From Streptomyces sp. 71268 (GTDB lineage: Bacteria; Actinomycetota; Actinomycetes; Streptomycetales; Streptomycetaceae): DNA of 64,000 nucleotides. The DNA lies in assembly GCF_029392895.1 (NCBI RefSeq), contig NZ_CP114200.1:372001-436000 (forward strand), written 5' to 3'. The position numbers and the translations under genes are program-made. Below the pieces are notes generated by a model. The model did not search any database, was not told the DNA's origin, and worked only from the letters and a program-made list of their open reading frames with translations. Positions 48,961-58,578 of this stretch are shown here, piece after piece; positions within the stretch are counted from its first letter, which is position 1, and the number at the start of each line of letters is the position of its first letter.

Positions 48961-50535
48961 ATGAGCCGGGACCCCGGGAACGCGATCGGGCGCCGCACGG
49001 TGCTGCGTGGATCGGCGGTCGCCTCCGCCGCGCTGGCCCTGCCGGCATCGGCGGCGACAGCGGCGCCGGCGCTGATACGGTCCGGCCGCCCGCAGGCCCG
49101 CTGGGGCACGCAGGTCGGGGACGTCACGGCGTCGTCGGGCCTGGTGTGGGTGCGCTCGGACCGTCCGGCTCGGATGATCGTGGAGACCTCGGCGACCGGC
49201 TCCTTCCGGCGCACGCGCCGCTGGCGCGGCCCGCTCGTGGGCCCGGGCACCGACTTCACCGGCCGCACCGCGCTGCACGGCCTGCCGCCCGGGGAGCAGA
49301 TCCACTACCGGATCACGCTCGCCGACCCGCACGACCCCAGGCGTACCGGCGAGCCGATCCACGGCACCTTCCGCACGGCCCCCGCGCGCCGCCGCGACGT
49401 GCGGTTCCTGTGGTCGGGGGACCTGGCCGGGCAGGGCTGGGGCATCAACCCGGACCGGGGCGGCTTCCCGATCTTCTCCGAGATGCGCCGGCTCGATCCG
49501 GACTTCTTCCTGTGCAGCGGCGACAGCATCTACGCGGACAACCCGATTCCGCCCACCGTCACGCTGCCCGACGGCCGCGTCTGGCGGAACATCACCACCG
49601 AGGAGAAGTCGAAGGTCGCCGAGACGCTGAAGGAGTACCGGGGCAACTTCCGGTACAACCTGCTCGACGCGCACCTGCGGGACTTCAACGCGCAGGTGCC
49701 CTCGATCACCCAGTGGGACGACCACGAGGTGCGCAACAACTGGTACCCGGGGCAGATCCTGGACGACGACCGGTACACCGAGAAGAACGTGGACGTGCTG
49801 GCCGCGCGGGCCCGGCGGGCCTGGAGCGAGTACTTCCCCATCTCGACGCTGCGCCCGGACGGGGCCGGCCGGGTCTACCGGGTACTGCGGCACGGGCCGC
49901 TGCTCGACGTGTTCGTCCTGGACATGCGCACCTATCGCAACGCCAACTCGCCGGGTCGGCAGCCCGACGACGCCGTGGGCATCCTGGGTGCCGAGCAGCT
50001 CGCCTGGCTCAAGCGCGAGCTCTCCCGCTCGCGCGCGGTCTGGAAGGTGATCGCCTCGGACATGCCGCTGGGGCTCGTGGTCGCCGACGGGGGGACGAAC
50101 TTCGAGGCGGTCGCGCAGGGCGACCCGGGCGCTCCGCTGGGTCGCGAGCTCCAGATCGCCGAGTTGCTGCGGTACATCAAACACCGCCGTGTCACGGGAA
50201 CTGTGTGGCTGACGGCCGACGTTCACTACACATCGGCGCAGCGGTACGTACCAACGCGGGCCGCGTTCACGGACTTCGAGCCGTTCTGGGAGTTCGTGTC
50301 CGGGCCGCTGCACGCGGGCGGCTTCCCGGCCGTCGGGCTGGACGGCACGTTCGGTCCCGAGCAAGCCTTCGTCAAAGCTCCGGCCAAGCCGAACGTCTCG
50401 CCGGCCGAAGGCGGTCAGTATTACGGCGAGGTGGAGATCGACGGCGGCAGTGCGGAACTGACCGTCCGGCTGCGGGAAGAGGGCGGCGCCGTCCTCTTCA
50501 CCAAGGTGTTGCAGCCGGGCCGGGTCGGACAGTAG
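48961..50535 (+). CDS. phoD: Tat-exported PhoD-family alkaline phosphatase/phosphodiesterase
   Basis: A 524-residue secreted phosphatase. A twin-arginine signal (Arg11-Arg12, GRRTVLRGSAVASAALALPASAATA) sends it through the Tat system. An N-terminal PhoD_N fibronectin-like domain (about 40-145) is followed by the metallophosphatase core: SGDLAGQGWG, LCSGDSIYADN, TQWDDHEVRNNW and TADVHYTSA supply the metal ligands (Ca2+/Fe3+ in characterised PhoD). It releases phosphate from mono- and diesters outside the cell. ATG 48961 follows AGGAGG. The upstream PHO-box-like repeat suggests induction when phosphate is low. Confidence 0.94.
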   Translation: MSRDPGNAIGRRTVLRGSAVASAALALPASAATAAPALIRSGRPQARWGTQVGDVTASSGLVWVRSDRPARMIVETSATGSFRRTRRWRGPLVGPGTDFTGRTALHGLPPGEQIHYRITLADPHDPRRTGEPIHGTFRTAPARRRDVRFLWSGDLAGQGWGINPDRGGFPIFSEMRRLDPDFFLCSGDSIYADNPIPPTVTLPDGRVWRNITTEEKSKVAETLKEYRGNFRYNLLDAHLRDFNAQVPSITQWDDHEVRNNWYPGQILDDDRYTEKNVDVLAARARRAWSEYFPISTLRPDGAGRVYRVLRHGPLLDVFVLDMRTYRNANSPGRQPDDAVGILGAEQLAWLKRELSRSRAVWKVIASDMPLGLVVADGGTNFEAVAQGDPGAPLGRELQIAELLRYIKHRRVTGTVWLTADVHYTSAQRYVPTRAAFTDFEPFWEFVSGPLHAGGFPAVGLDGTFGPEQAFVKAPAKPNVSPAEGGQYYGEVEIDGGSAELTVRLREEGGAVLFTKVLQPGRVGQ

Positions 50536-50715
50536 GGCCCGCCACCGGCGGCGGCACGACACAGGGACGACGCGCGGAAAGCGACGAGGGACGGACGGGG
50601 ACATCAGGTGTTTGAGCAGTGGACAGAATCGGGCGATAGCAGCCCAGAGCCGCCCTTAACTCATCAGTCACACACCGTTCGTGACCGCGCAACACCGCTC
50701 GCGCAGAGTGGAGCT

Positions 50716-52002
50716 ATGAGTGACACGACCTTGACCAGGAGTGCCCGGACCCGGCGGACGTGGCGGCAGCGCCTGGCGGAGCGCGTCGCCGGCCACGACC
50801 TGACCTGGAGCCGCGCCCGGCATAGTCACGCCCCGCCCGCCGGTCCCGCGAGCGATACCGACGCCACGGCGCCGGAGGGCACCCCGTCCCGCTCCGCGGC
50901 GGACGGCGGGGACTCCACGGCGCTGTGGCGGATGCGCACGACCGTACGGGACCGCCCCGGCAGCCTCGCGGCGCTGTGCGCGGCGCTGGCCGCGCAACGA
51001 GTGGACATCCTCTCGCTCCAGGCCCACCCGCTCACCGACGGCACCGTGGACGAGATGTTGGTGCGCACGCCGGCCGGGCTGAGCGCGGAGGTGCTCAGCG
51101 CCGCCGCCGGCGCCGGCGGCGGGCGCGACACCTGGGTGGAGCGGGCGGACGCGCACGACCTGGTGGACGGCCCGACCCGGGTCCTCGGCCTGGCCACCCG
51201 GACCGCCCTGGACGCGGCGGAGCTGCCGGTGGCGCTGCGGCAGTTGCTGGGCCGCTGCACCATCCGCTCGCAGCCGGCCAACCCCCCGTTCGGGCGGCGC
51301 TCGGCCGCGGACGAGGTACCGGCCGACGGCGTGCTGGAGGACACCCTCATGCGACTGCCCGACCCGTCGGGTGGCTCGGTCACCATCGAGCGCCCGCACC
51401 TGCCGTTCACGCCGACGGAGTTCGCCCGCGCCCGGGCACTGATCGAGCTGGACTCCCGGCTCGGCCCGCGCGTCCCGCCCAGCCAGGACGTGGTCACGCT
51501 GCCCGAGGGCAACGAGATCACCGTGCGCCGCGCCGACCTCGGCGACCTTGAGGCCGCCCGCGCGCTGCACGACCGGTGCTCGCCCGCGACGCTGGCCATG
51601 CGCTACCACGGCCCGGTCGCCGACGCCGACCGCTACCTGGAGCACCTGCTCAGCCCGCGCTACGGCCGTACGCTCGCCGTGCAGACCGCCTCCGGGCGCC
51701 TGGTGGCCCTCGGGCACCTGCTGTGGGACGGCGAGGAGACCGAGGTCGCGCTGCTCGTGGAGGACGCCTGGCAGCGCCGCGGCATCGGGGCCCGGCTGCT
51801 GCGGCAGTTGGTGGAGATGGCGGCCGAGACCGACTGCGCGTACGTCTACGCGGTCACCCAGGCGGCCAACACCGGAATGGTCGCGGCCATGCGCGGCCTC
51901 GGGCTGCCGCTCGACTACCAGGTCGAGGAGGGGACGCTGGTCATCACGGCCCAGCTCGCCGCCGCGGCGCTGTCCGCGGGCCCGCGCGGCGAGGGCGGCT
52001 AG
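50716..52002 (+). CDS. ACT domain-GNAT acetyltransferase fusion
   Basis: A 428-residue protein. After a basic 70-residue start, residues about 75-150 look like an ACT domain (MRTTVRDRPGSLAALCAALAAQRVDILSLQAHPL), the small-ligand-binding module of amino-acid enzymes. Residues about 280-415 form a GNAT acetyltransferase (VTLPEGNEITVRRADLGDLEAARALHDRCSP; EVALLVEDAWQRRGIGARLLRQLVEMA with the acetyl-CoA loop QRRGIG). Ligand control of acetylation, for example by an amino acid, is the simplest reading. The target is unknown. ATG 50716 has GTGGAG upstream. Confidence 0.9.
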   Translation: MSDTTLTRSARTRRTWRQRLAERVAGHDLTWSRARHSHAPPAGPASDTDATAPEGTPSRSAADGGDSTALWRMRTTVRDRPGSLAALCAALAAQRVDILSLQAHPLTDGTVDEMLVRTPAGLSAEVLSAAAGAGGGRDTWVERADAHDLVDGPTRVLGLATRTALDAAELPVALRQLLGRCTIRSQPANPPFGRRSAADEVPADGVLEDTLMRLPDPSGGSVTIERPHLPFTPTEFARARALIELDSRLGPRVPPSQDVVTLPEGNEITVRRADLGDLEAARALHDRCSPATLAMRYHGPVADADRYLEHLLSPRYGRTLAVQTASGRLVALGHLLWDGEETEVALLVEDAWQRRGIGARLLRQLVEMAAETDCAYVYAVTQAANTGMVAAMRGLGLPLDYQVEEGTLVITAQLAAAALSAGPRGEGG

Positions 52003-52163
52003 CTCCCGGCGCGGCCCGGCCACCGCGTGCCGGGCCGCCGCTCGACCCGGCCCGCCCGGGCAGGCGGGTGGGACCGGGGGGGCCGGCGCGGGTGCCCTCC
52101 CGGTCAGGAACGTTCCCCGGATCGCTAGTGACGCGGCGGCGTTCGGCGTACGAGGATGAGCCC

Positions 52164-53846
52164 ATGTCCGAGATCCTCACTTCACCGTTGCCGCGCCAGG
52201 TCGCCGACGCCTACGTCGACGCCCTCGTCGCTCTCGACCCGATCACCGGCACCTACCTCGGTGTGCCGGAGAGCGCCCCGCGGCTCCCCGACTTCTCCCC
52301 GGCCGGCCACGAGGCGCTGGCGGAGCTGGCCCGCGACACGCTGGCCCGCCTCGCCGAGGCCGAGCGCCGGCCCGGCGCCGACAGCGACGCGGAGCGCCGC
52401 TGCGGGCGGCTGCTGCGCGAGCGCCTGACGGCGGGGCTCGCCGTCCACGAGGCCCAGGAGCACCTGCGCGCCGTCAGCAACCTCTCCTCGCCGCTGCACT
52501 CGGTCCGCGAGTGCTTCACCCTGATGCCCACCGACACCGAGGCACACTGGGCCGACATCGCGGCCCGGCTGCGCGTCGTCCCGGAGGCCCTGGAGGGCTA
52601 CCGCACCTCCCTCGCCACCGGGCTCGAGCGGCAGTTGCCCGGCGGGCCGCGCCAGGTCTCCACCGTCATCGGCCAGCTGGGCGAGTGGATCGGCACCGAC
52701 GGCGGGTGGTTCAGCGAGTTCACCCGCAAGGGCCCGGCCGCGCTCCGCGCGGAGTTGGACGCCTCGGCGGCGGCGGCCACCGGCGCGCTGGTCGTGCTGC
52801 GCGACTGGCTGCGGGACGTGTACCAGCCGGGCATCGCGGGGGCGCCCAACGTCGTGGGCCGCGAGCGCTACCAGCGCTGGTCACGCCAGTGGAACGGCGC
52901 GGACCTGGACCTGGACGAGGCGTACGCGTACGGCTGGTCCGAGTACCACCGCATCCACGAGGAGATGCGCGTCGAGGCGGCCAAGATCCTTCCCGGGGCC
53001 ACCCCCTGGGAGGCGCTGCGCCACCTGGACACCCACGGGGCGGCGATCGAGGGCCCCGAGGAGACCCGGGTGTGGTTGCAGGAGCTGATGGACGAGACCA
53101 TCGCGGCCCTCGACGGCACCCACTTCGAGCTGGCCGACCGGATCAAGCGGGTCGAGTCGATGCTCGCGCCGCCCGGCTCCGCCGCCGCGCCCTACTACAC
53201 GGCGCCCTCCATGGACTTCTCGCGCCCGGGGCGCACCTGGCTGCCGACCATGGGCGAGACCCGGTTCCCCCTCTACGACCTGGTCACCACCTGGTACCAC
53301 GAGGGCGTGCCGGGCCATCACCTCCAGTTGGCCCAGTGGGTCCACGTGGCCGACCAGCTCTCGCGCTACCAGGCCACGGTGGGGCAGGTCAGCGCCAACT
53401 GCGAGGGCTGGGCCCTGTACGCGGAGCGGCTGATGGACGAGCTGGGCTACCTGACCGACGCCGAGCGCCGGCTCGGCTACCTGGACGCGCAGATGATGCG
53501 TTCGACGCGGGTCATCGTGGACATCGGCATGCACCTGGAGCTGGAGATCCCGGACCACTCCCCGTTCCACCCGGGTGAGCGCTGGACCCCGGAGCTGGCC
53601 CAGGAGTTCTTCGGGCTGCACAGCGGCCGGCCGGCCGACTTCGTGGAGAGCGAGCTGGTCCGCTACCTCGGCATTCCGGGCCAGGCGATCGGCTACAAGC
53701 TCGGTGAGCGCGCCTGGCTCCAGGGCCGGGACGCCGCCCGCGCGGCGCACGGCGACGCGTTCGACGCCAAGAAGTGGCATATGGCGGCCCTGTCCCAGGG
53801 CTCGCTCGGCCTGGACGACCTGGTGGCCGAGCTGTCCGCGCTGTGA
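52164..53846 (+). CDS. DUF885 family protein (putative metallopeptidase)
   Basis: A 560-residue cytoplasmic protein of DUF885, a family distantly related to M2/M3-like zinc peptidases. The probable metal site is YHEGVPGHHLQ (around residues 375-385), an HExxxGHH motif, with a downstream NCEGWALYAERL that would supply further ligands. Length and motif order are as in other actinobacterial members. No signal peptide is visible. Function is untested, and a dipeptidase or carboxypeptidase role is plausible. ATG 52164 has GAGGAT seven bases upstream. Confidence 0.9.
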   Translation: MSEILTSPLPRQVADAYVDALVALDPITGTYLGVPESAPRLPDFSPAGHEALAELARDTLARLAEAERRPGADSDAERRCGRLLRERLTAGLAVHEAQEHLRAVSNLSSPLHSVRECFTLMPTDTEAHWADIAARLRVVPEALEGYRTSLATGLERQLPGGPRQVSTVIGQLGEWIGTDGGWFSEFTRKGPAALRAELDASAAAATGALVVLRDWLRDVYQPGIAGAPNVVGRERYQRWSRQWNGADLDLDEAYAYGWSEYHRIHEEMRVEAAKILPGATPWEALRHLDTHGAAIEGPEETRVWLQELMDETIAALDGTHFELADRIKRVESMLAPPGSAAAPYYTAPSMDFSRPGRTWLPTMGETRFPLYDLVTTWYHEGVPGHHLQLAQWVHVADQLSRYQATVGQVSANCEGWALYAERLMDELGYLTDAERRLGYLDAQMMRSTRVIVDIGMHLELEIPDHSPFHPGERWTPELAQEFFGLHSGRPADFVESELVRYLGIPGQAIGYKLGERAWLQGRDAARAAHGDAFDAKKWHMAALSQGSLGLDDLVAELSAL

Positions 53847-53911
53847 GCCGCGTGCCGCCGGCACCGTGACCCCCGACGCGCGGTGAGCGGCGGACCACGT
53901 GGGGAGCGATC

Positions 53912-53959
53912 GACGCGCGGGCGGCCGGGCGCCCGACGGCGCCCGGCCGCCCGCGCGTC
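53912..53959. terminator. Very strong bidirectional terminator hairpin
   Basis: A perfect 22-bp stem (53912-53933 with 53938-53959) closed by the tetraloop CGAC. It lies between the convergent DUF885 gene and sbcC, 65 bases after one stop and 8 bases from the other. No T tract is present on either side. Confidence 0.88.
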
Positions 53960-53966
53960 ACGGCGC

Positions 53967-56900
53967 CTAGACGCCGAGGCGGTGCCGCACGGCCGAGCCC
54001 GCGCGGCCCTTGACGACCTCCAGTTGGGCCGGAACGCGCTGGCGCAGGTCGGCGACGTGGCTGACGATGCCCACCGTGCGGTCCCGCTCGCGGAGCGAGT
54101 CGAGCACGTCGAGCACCTCGTCCAGGGTCTGCTCGTCCAGGCTGCCGAACCCCTCGTCGATGAAGAGGGTGTCCAGGCGCACCCCGCCCGCCTCGTCGGT
54201 GACCACGTCGGCCAGGCCCAGGGCCAAGGCCAGCGAGGCGAAGAAGGTCTCGCCGCCCGACAGGGTCGCGGTGTCCCGGCCGTGGCCCGTCCAGGCGTCG
54301 ATGACGTGCAGGCCGAGCCCGGCCCGGCCGCGACCGCTGGTGCGGGCGTCGGAGTGCACCAGCGTGTAGCGCCCGCCGGACATGTACTCCAGGCGCGCGC
54401 TCGCCGCGGCGGCGACCTGCTCCAGCCGGGCGGCGAGCACGTAGGACTCCAGGCGCATCTTGCGCTCGTTCTCCGCGGAGGTGCCGGCGGTGAGGGAGGC
54501 CAGCGCGGCCACCCGCTCGTACTCGGCCCGCAGCGGGCCGAGGGCGCGGGCCGCGCGGGCCGCCTGGGTGGAGAGCTGGTCGAGTTGACCGCACCGCTCG
54601 CGGGCCGCGGTCTCGCGCGCGGACGCGCCGCGCAGGGTGTGGGTGGCCGCCTCGACGGCGGCCTCGGCCTCCGCGAGGTCGGCGGCCGGGCGTCCGGCCG
54701 CGGCCTGGAGTGCCGGGTCGGCCAGTTCGGCGGTGACCGCGGTCTCCTCGGCCTGCCACTGGTCGAGCGCCCGTTGCAGGGCCTCGCGCCGGGCGGCGTC
54801 GAGTACGGCGTCGGCCGCTTCCCGTGGGGTCGGGAAGCCCGCGCGCTGGGCGGCGTCCGCCAGGCGCTCGCGCGCCTCGCTCAGCCGCCGCGCCGCCGAC
54901 TCACTGGCGGCCGCCGCCTCCACCGCGTCGGCGAGCTGCGTCACCTGGCGCTCCAAGCGGTCCGCGCGGGCGGCGACGGAGGCCGCCCCGCGCGTGGCCT
55001 CGGTCAACTGCGCCGTCAATGATTCGAGTTCGCCGGACAGCGCCTCGCGGCGGGAGGTGCGGGCCGCGACCCGGCGTTCGGCGTCCTCACGCTGGGCCCG
55101 GCGCCGCTCGTACTCGCGCTCCGCGTGCGCCAACTCCTCGCGCGCGGCGTGCGTCTCGGCGCCCACCGCCCGCGCCGTGGCGTGCTCGTCCTGGAGTTCG
55201 CGTACGGCGTGGGCGAGTTCGGCGGCCGGGGTGTCGCCGGCGCTCGCGGTGGCGGCGGCCAGCTCGGCGCGGGCCGCGCCGAGCTGGCCGTCGGCCTCCT
55301 CACGCAGCGCCTCGGCCTCCTGGTGGGCGGCCTGCGCCGCCTCCTCGGCCGCCCGGTCCACGTGGTCGTCGCCCGCCTGGGCCGGGGCGGGGTGCGCGCT
55401 GCTGCCGCAGACCGCGCACGGCTGGCCGGGGCGCAGCGCGGCGGCGAGTTCGGCGGCGATGCCGCGCAGCCGGCGTTCCTTGAGGTCGAGCCAGTGGTCG
55501 CGGGCGGCGGCGGAGTGCTCGGCGGCGCGCAGCCGTTCGGCGCGCAGCGCCTCGACGCGCCCGGTGAGCCGGTCGCGCAGCTCGGCCGCGTCGCGGGCGC
55601 GTACGGCGGGCTCGACGCGCGCGGCGAGCTGGTCGGCCCGGGCCGCGGCCTCCTGGCAGGCGTCGACGCGCCGCTGGTGGGCGAGGCGGCGCTCGCTCCA
55701 GCCGGCGATCCAGTCCGCCGCCTCGGCGATGGCGTCCTCGTCGGCCCGGGCGTCCCGATCGAGCCCGGCCAGTTCGGCGTCGATGTCCAGCACCCGGCGC
55801 TCCACTCGGCGCGCCGCCGCCAACTGGCCCAGTTCCTCGCGTAGTTCGCGCTCCAGCGCGGCGAGCTGGTCACGGTCGGCGGTGGCCAGGTGGGGCGGGA
55901 GCGGGGCGCGGCAGCGCTCCTCGGCGCCGCGGGCCGCGCGCAGGTCGCGCTCGGCGGCCTGGCACAGGTCCAGCGCGGGCGCCACGACCTCGGCGTCGCG
56001 GGCGCGCCGCAGTCGCTCGCGGTCCTGTTCGCGCTCGGGGGCCCGCTCGGCCAGCTCCGCGGCCCTGGCCCGGGCCCGCGCGTACCGGCGCTGGAGCCGG
56101 TCGAGTTCGGCGGCCTCCTCGGCACGCCGGCCGGCCGCCTGGTGCGCGTCCTCGGCGGCGCGTACGGCCGCGAGCGCCACGTCCCGCCGCTCGCGGGCGC
56201 CACTGCGGGCGATGGCGGCCCACTCCAACACGGCGGCCGCGAGGCCGGGTTCGCCGGGGGTGAGGTCGGGCAGCGGGCGCTCGCGGGTGTCGGGGTTGTC
56301 GCCGGCCTCCTGGGCGATCCGGTGGGCGAGGCGCAGGAGGTCCTCGTCGCCGCTGACCACCCGCCGCTGGGTGGTGCGCCGCAGTTCGGCGAGTCGGTCC
56401 TCGACGGCGGCGAAGCGGCCGGTGTCGAAGAGCTTGCCGAGGAGCTGGCCGCGCGCCTGGTCGTCGGCGCGCAGGAAGCGCGCGAAGTCGCCCTGCGGGA
56501 GCAGCACCACCTGGCAGAACTGTTCCCGGCTCATGCCGAGCAACTGGCCGATCTCCTCGCCGACCTCCTGGTGGGAGCGGCTCAGCGCCTTCCACTCCGG
56601 CCCGTTGGGCCCGGTCGTGACCTGTTCGCGCAGGAGCGTCTGCGCCTTGTCCCGGGTCATGCCGTCGCCGCGCTTCTTCGGGCGTAGTTGCTCCGGGTGC
56701 CGGGTGATCTCCAACCGCCGGTCGGCGACGGTGAGTTCGAGCAGCACGCTGGTGGGGGTGTGCGGGTCGGCGTGGTGGCTGCGCAGGCTGAGCGTGCTGC
56801 CCTGGCGGGCGCCGGGGACGGCCCCGTACAGCGCGTAGCAGACGGCGTCCAGGATCGAGGTCTTGCCCGCGCCGGTCGGCCCGTGCAGCAGGAACAGGCC

Positions 56901-56984
56901 GGCGGCCGACAGGGCGTCGAAGTCGACCTCGTGGGTGCCGCCGAAGGGACCGAAGGCGGTGACGGAGAGCCGGTGCAGCCTCAT
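53967..56984 (-). CDS. sbcC: Exonuclease SbcC (SMC-like ATPase subunit)
   Basis: A 1,005-residue Rad50-type ATPase of the SbcCD nuclease, which opens hairpins and trims DNA ends at double-strand breaks. The N-terminal Walker A is GPTGAGKTS and the Q-loop region VVLLPQGDFARFL. A long coiled coil is interrupted near residue 520 by the zinc hook CAVC. The C-terminus carries the signature LSGGETFFASLALALGLADVV, Walker B DTLFIDEGFGSLD and the D-loop. Length is normal. ATG 56984 overlaps the sbcD stop by four bases (ATGA), so the two are co-translated. Confidence 0.96.
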   Translation of the reverse strand: MRLHRLSVTAFGPFGGTHEVDFDALSAAGLFLLHGPTGAGKTSILDAVCYALYGAVPGARQGSTLSLRSHHADPHTPTSVLLELTVADRRLEITRHPEQLRPKKRGDGMTRDKAQTLLREQVTTGPNGPEWKALSRSHQEVGEEIGQLLGMSREQFCQVVLLPQGDFARFLRADDQARGQLLGKLFDTGRFAAVEDRLAELRRTTQRRVVSGDEDLLRLAHRIAQEAGDNPDTRERPLPDLTPGEPGLAAAVLEWAAIARSGARERRDVALAAVRAAEDAHQAAGRRAEEAAELDRLQRRYARARARAAELAERAPEREQDRERLRRARDAEVVAPALDLCQAAERDLRAARGAEERCRAPLPPHLATADRDQLAALERELREELGQLAAARRVERRVLDIDAELAGLDRDARADEDAIAEAADWIAGWSERRLAHQRRVDACQEAAARADQLAARVEPAVRARDAAELRDRLTGRVEALRAERLRAAEHSAAARDHWLDLKERRLRGIAAELAAALRPGQPCAVCGSSAHPAPAQAGDDHVDRAAEEAAQAAHQEAEALREEADGQLGAARAELAAATASAGDTPAAELAHAVRELQDEHATARAVGAETHAAREELAHAEREYERRRAQREDAERRVAARTSRREALSGELESLTAQLTEATRGAASVAARADRLERQVTQLADAVEAAAASESAARRLSEARERLADAAQRAGFPTPREAADAVLDAARREALQRALDQWQAEETAVTAELADPALQAAAGRPAADLAEAEAAVEAATHTLRGASARETAARERCGQLDQLSTQAARAARALGPLRAEYERVAALASLTAGTSAENERKMRLESYVLAARLEQVAAAASARLEYMSGGRYTLVHSDARTSGRGRAGLGLHVIDAWTGHGRDTATLSGGETFFASLALALGLADVVTDEAGGVRLDTLFIDEGFGSLDEQTLDEVLDVLDSLRERDRTVGIVSHVADLRQRVPAQLEVVKGRAGSAVRHRLGV

Positions 56985-58276
56985 CGGGCGACCTCCGCGG
57001 CCCCGTCGCCGCCCGGGCGAGTCCGCCCGGCGCCGGCCGCGCGCATGCCGGGCACCCGGGGGCGCCGGCCGTGGGCCCCGGCGCCGTCGTCGGGGGCGCC
57101 GTCGTCGGCACCCGGGCCCGGGTGCTCGTGCCCGGCCGCCGCGCGTACCTCGTCGAACGCGTCGCTGAGCACCACGCGCTCCTCGGGGTCCACGGCCCGG
57201 CCGGCGCGCACATGGGTCACGAAGTCCTCCGCGATCTGCTGGTCGGTGCGGCCACGCAGCCGCTGGGCGTACGAGGCGTGCGCCGCCTCCTCGGTGCGCT
57301 CGGGCGCGAAGGCGAGGCTGAGGACGTGCGGGAAGCGGCGGGCGAGGCGGGCCATGGGTTCGCGCGGACGGGCCGGGTCGGTGAGGGTGGCCTCCACCCA
57401 GGAGTCCTCGTGCGGCTCGTATCGGGGGTCGGTGAGCAGGTCGTCGAGGCGGCCGGCGATACGGGCCAGCGGGCGCGGCACCGGGCAGTCGAGGCGTTCG
57501 GCGTGTACGTCGCCGGCGGCGTCGAGGTCGATGAGCCACATGGACTTGCGGTGGTTGGCCTCGGAGAACGAGTAGGCCAGCGGGGAGCCCGAGTAGCGCA
57601 CCCGCTCCGTGATCCGCTGGCAGCCGTGCAGGTGGCCGAGGGCCACGTAGTCCACGCCGTCGAAGACTGCCGTGGGCACGGCGGCCACGCCGCCGACGGT
57701 GATGTCGCGCTCGCTGTCGCTGCCCGCGCCGCCGGCGACGAAGGCGTGGGCGAGCACGACGGAGCGGGTGCCGGCGGGGCGCGTGGCCAGGTCGGCGCGT
57801 ACCCGGTCCATGGCCGCGCCGAGCACGGCCGTGTGCCGGGCTCGGTCGGCGCCCACGGCGGCGCGCGCGAGGTGGGGCTCCAGGTAGGGCAGTCCGTAGA
57901 AGGCGACGTCGCCGTGCGCGTCGGGCAGCAGGATGGGCGTCCCGCACTGCGCCGGGTCGGTGCGCAGGTGGATGCCGGCCTGCCGGATCAGGCCGGAGGC
58001 GACGCCGAGGCGGCGCGCGGAATCGTGGTTGCCGGAGATCAGGATGGTGGGGACGCCGCAGTGGGCGAGCTGGTGCAGCGCGTCGTCGAACAGCTCGATC
58101 GCGGCCAGTGGCGGCACCGCGCGGTCGTAGACGTCCCCCGCGACGAGGACCGCCTCCACCTCCCGCTCGTGGACGGTGCGCACCAGGTGCTGGATGAAGT
58201 CGCGCTGGGCCTGGAGCATGCTCACGCGGTGGAAGGAGCGTCCCAGGTGCCAGTCCGACGTGTGCAGCATTCTCAC
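56981..58276 (-). CDS. sbcD: Exonuclease SbcD (Mre11-like nuclease subunit)
   Basis: A 431-residue metallophosphoesterase, the nuclease partner of SbcC. All phosphoesterase motifs are present in order: DWHLG, GDVYD, GNHD, HAF and GHLHG. A C-terminal capping domain is followed by a Gly/Pro/Asp-rich tail of about 60 residues that is probably disordered. GTG 58276 gives MRMLHTSDWHLGRSF, matching homologues better than ATG 58270, although no strong ribosome site precedes either. The stop overlaps the sbcC start. Confidence 0.95.
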   Translation of the reverse strand: MRMLHTSDWHLGRSFHRVSMLQAQRDFIQHLVRTVHEREVEAVLVAGDVYDRAVPPLAAIELFDDALHQLAHCGVPTILISGNHDSARRLGVASGLIRQAGIHLRTDPAQCGTPILLPDAHGDVAFYGLPYLEPHLARAAVGADRARHTAVLGAAMDRVRADLATRPAGTRSVVLAHAFVAGGAGSDSERDITVGGVAAVPTAVFDGVDYVALGHLHGCQRITERVRYSGSPLAYSFSEANHRKSMWLIDLDAAGDVHAERLDCPVPRPLARIAGRLDDLLTDPRYEPHEDSWVEATLTDPARPREPMARLARRFPHVLSLAFAPERTEEAAHASYAQRLRGRTDQQIAEDFVTHVRAGRAVDPEERVVLSDAFDEVRAAAGHEHPGPGADDGAPDDGAGAHGRRPRVPGMRAAGAGRTRPGGDGAAEVAR

Positions 58277-58578
58277 GTGTTCGCCCCGCCCCGCATCTCG
58301 TTCCCTTCGTCCGCCCCGCCCCGGGCCCGGTACGGCTCCGCCACCCGGCGGCGGCCCCATCGCGCCACCGCGTGACCGACGCCGCGTGACCGGTCACCGG
58401 TTCCCTGCGGGGCTCAGCTTTTCACCCGCGCCGGGCGTGCGTGCCGGGAGGGCAGCCGCAAGCGTACGGCCTGACGGCGGGTGCGGGGCGGGCGAGTGGC
58501 GCGGGGCGGCGGGCGGGAGCGGCCGATGAGGCAGGACGGTGGGCCGGGACGGGCCGGCGGGGCCGGGGCCGGGACGGT
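58277..58578. other. Region upstream of sbcD
   Basis: These 302 bases contain the sbcD promoter but I see no clear -35/-10. A perfect 12-base palindrome GTGACCGGTCAC (58386-58397) lies 110 bases before sbcD. Its GTGACC/GGTCAC arms are shared with the palindrome at 25914-25935. Confidence 0.4.
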
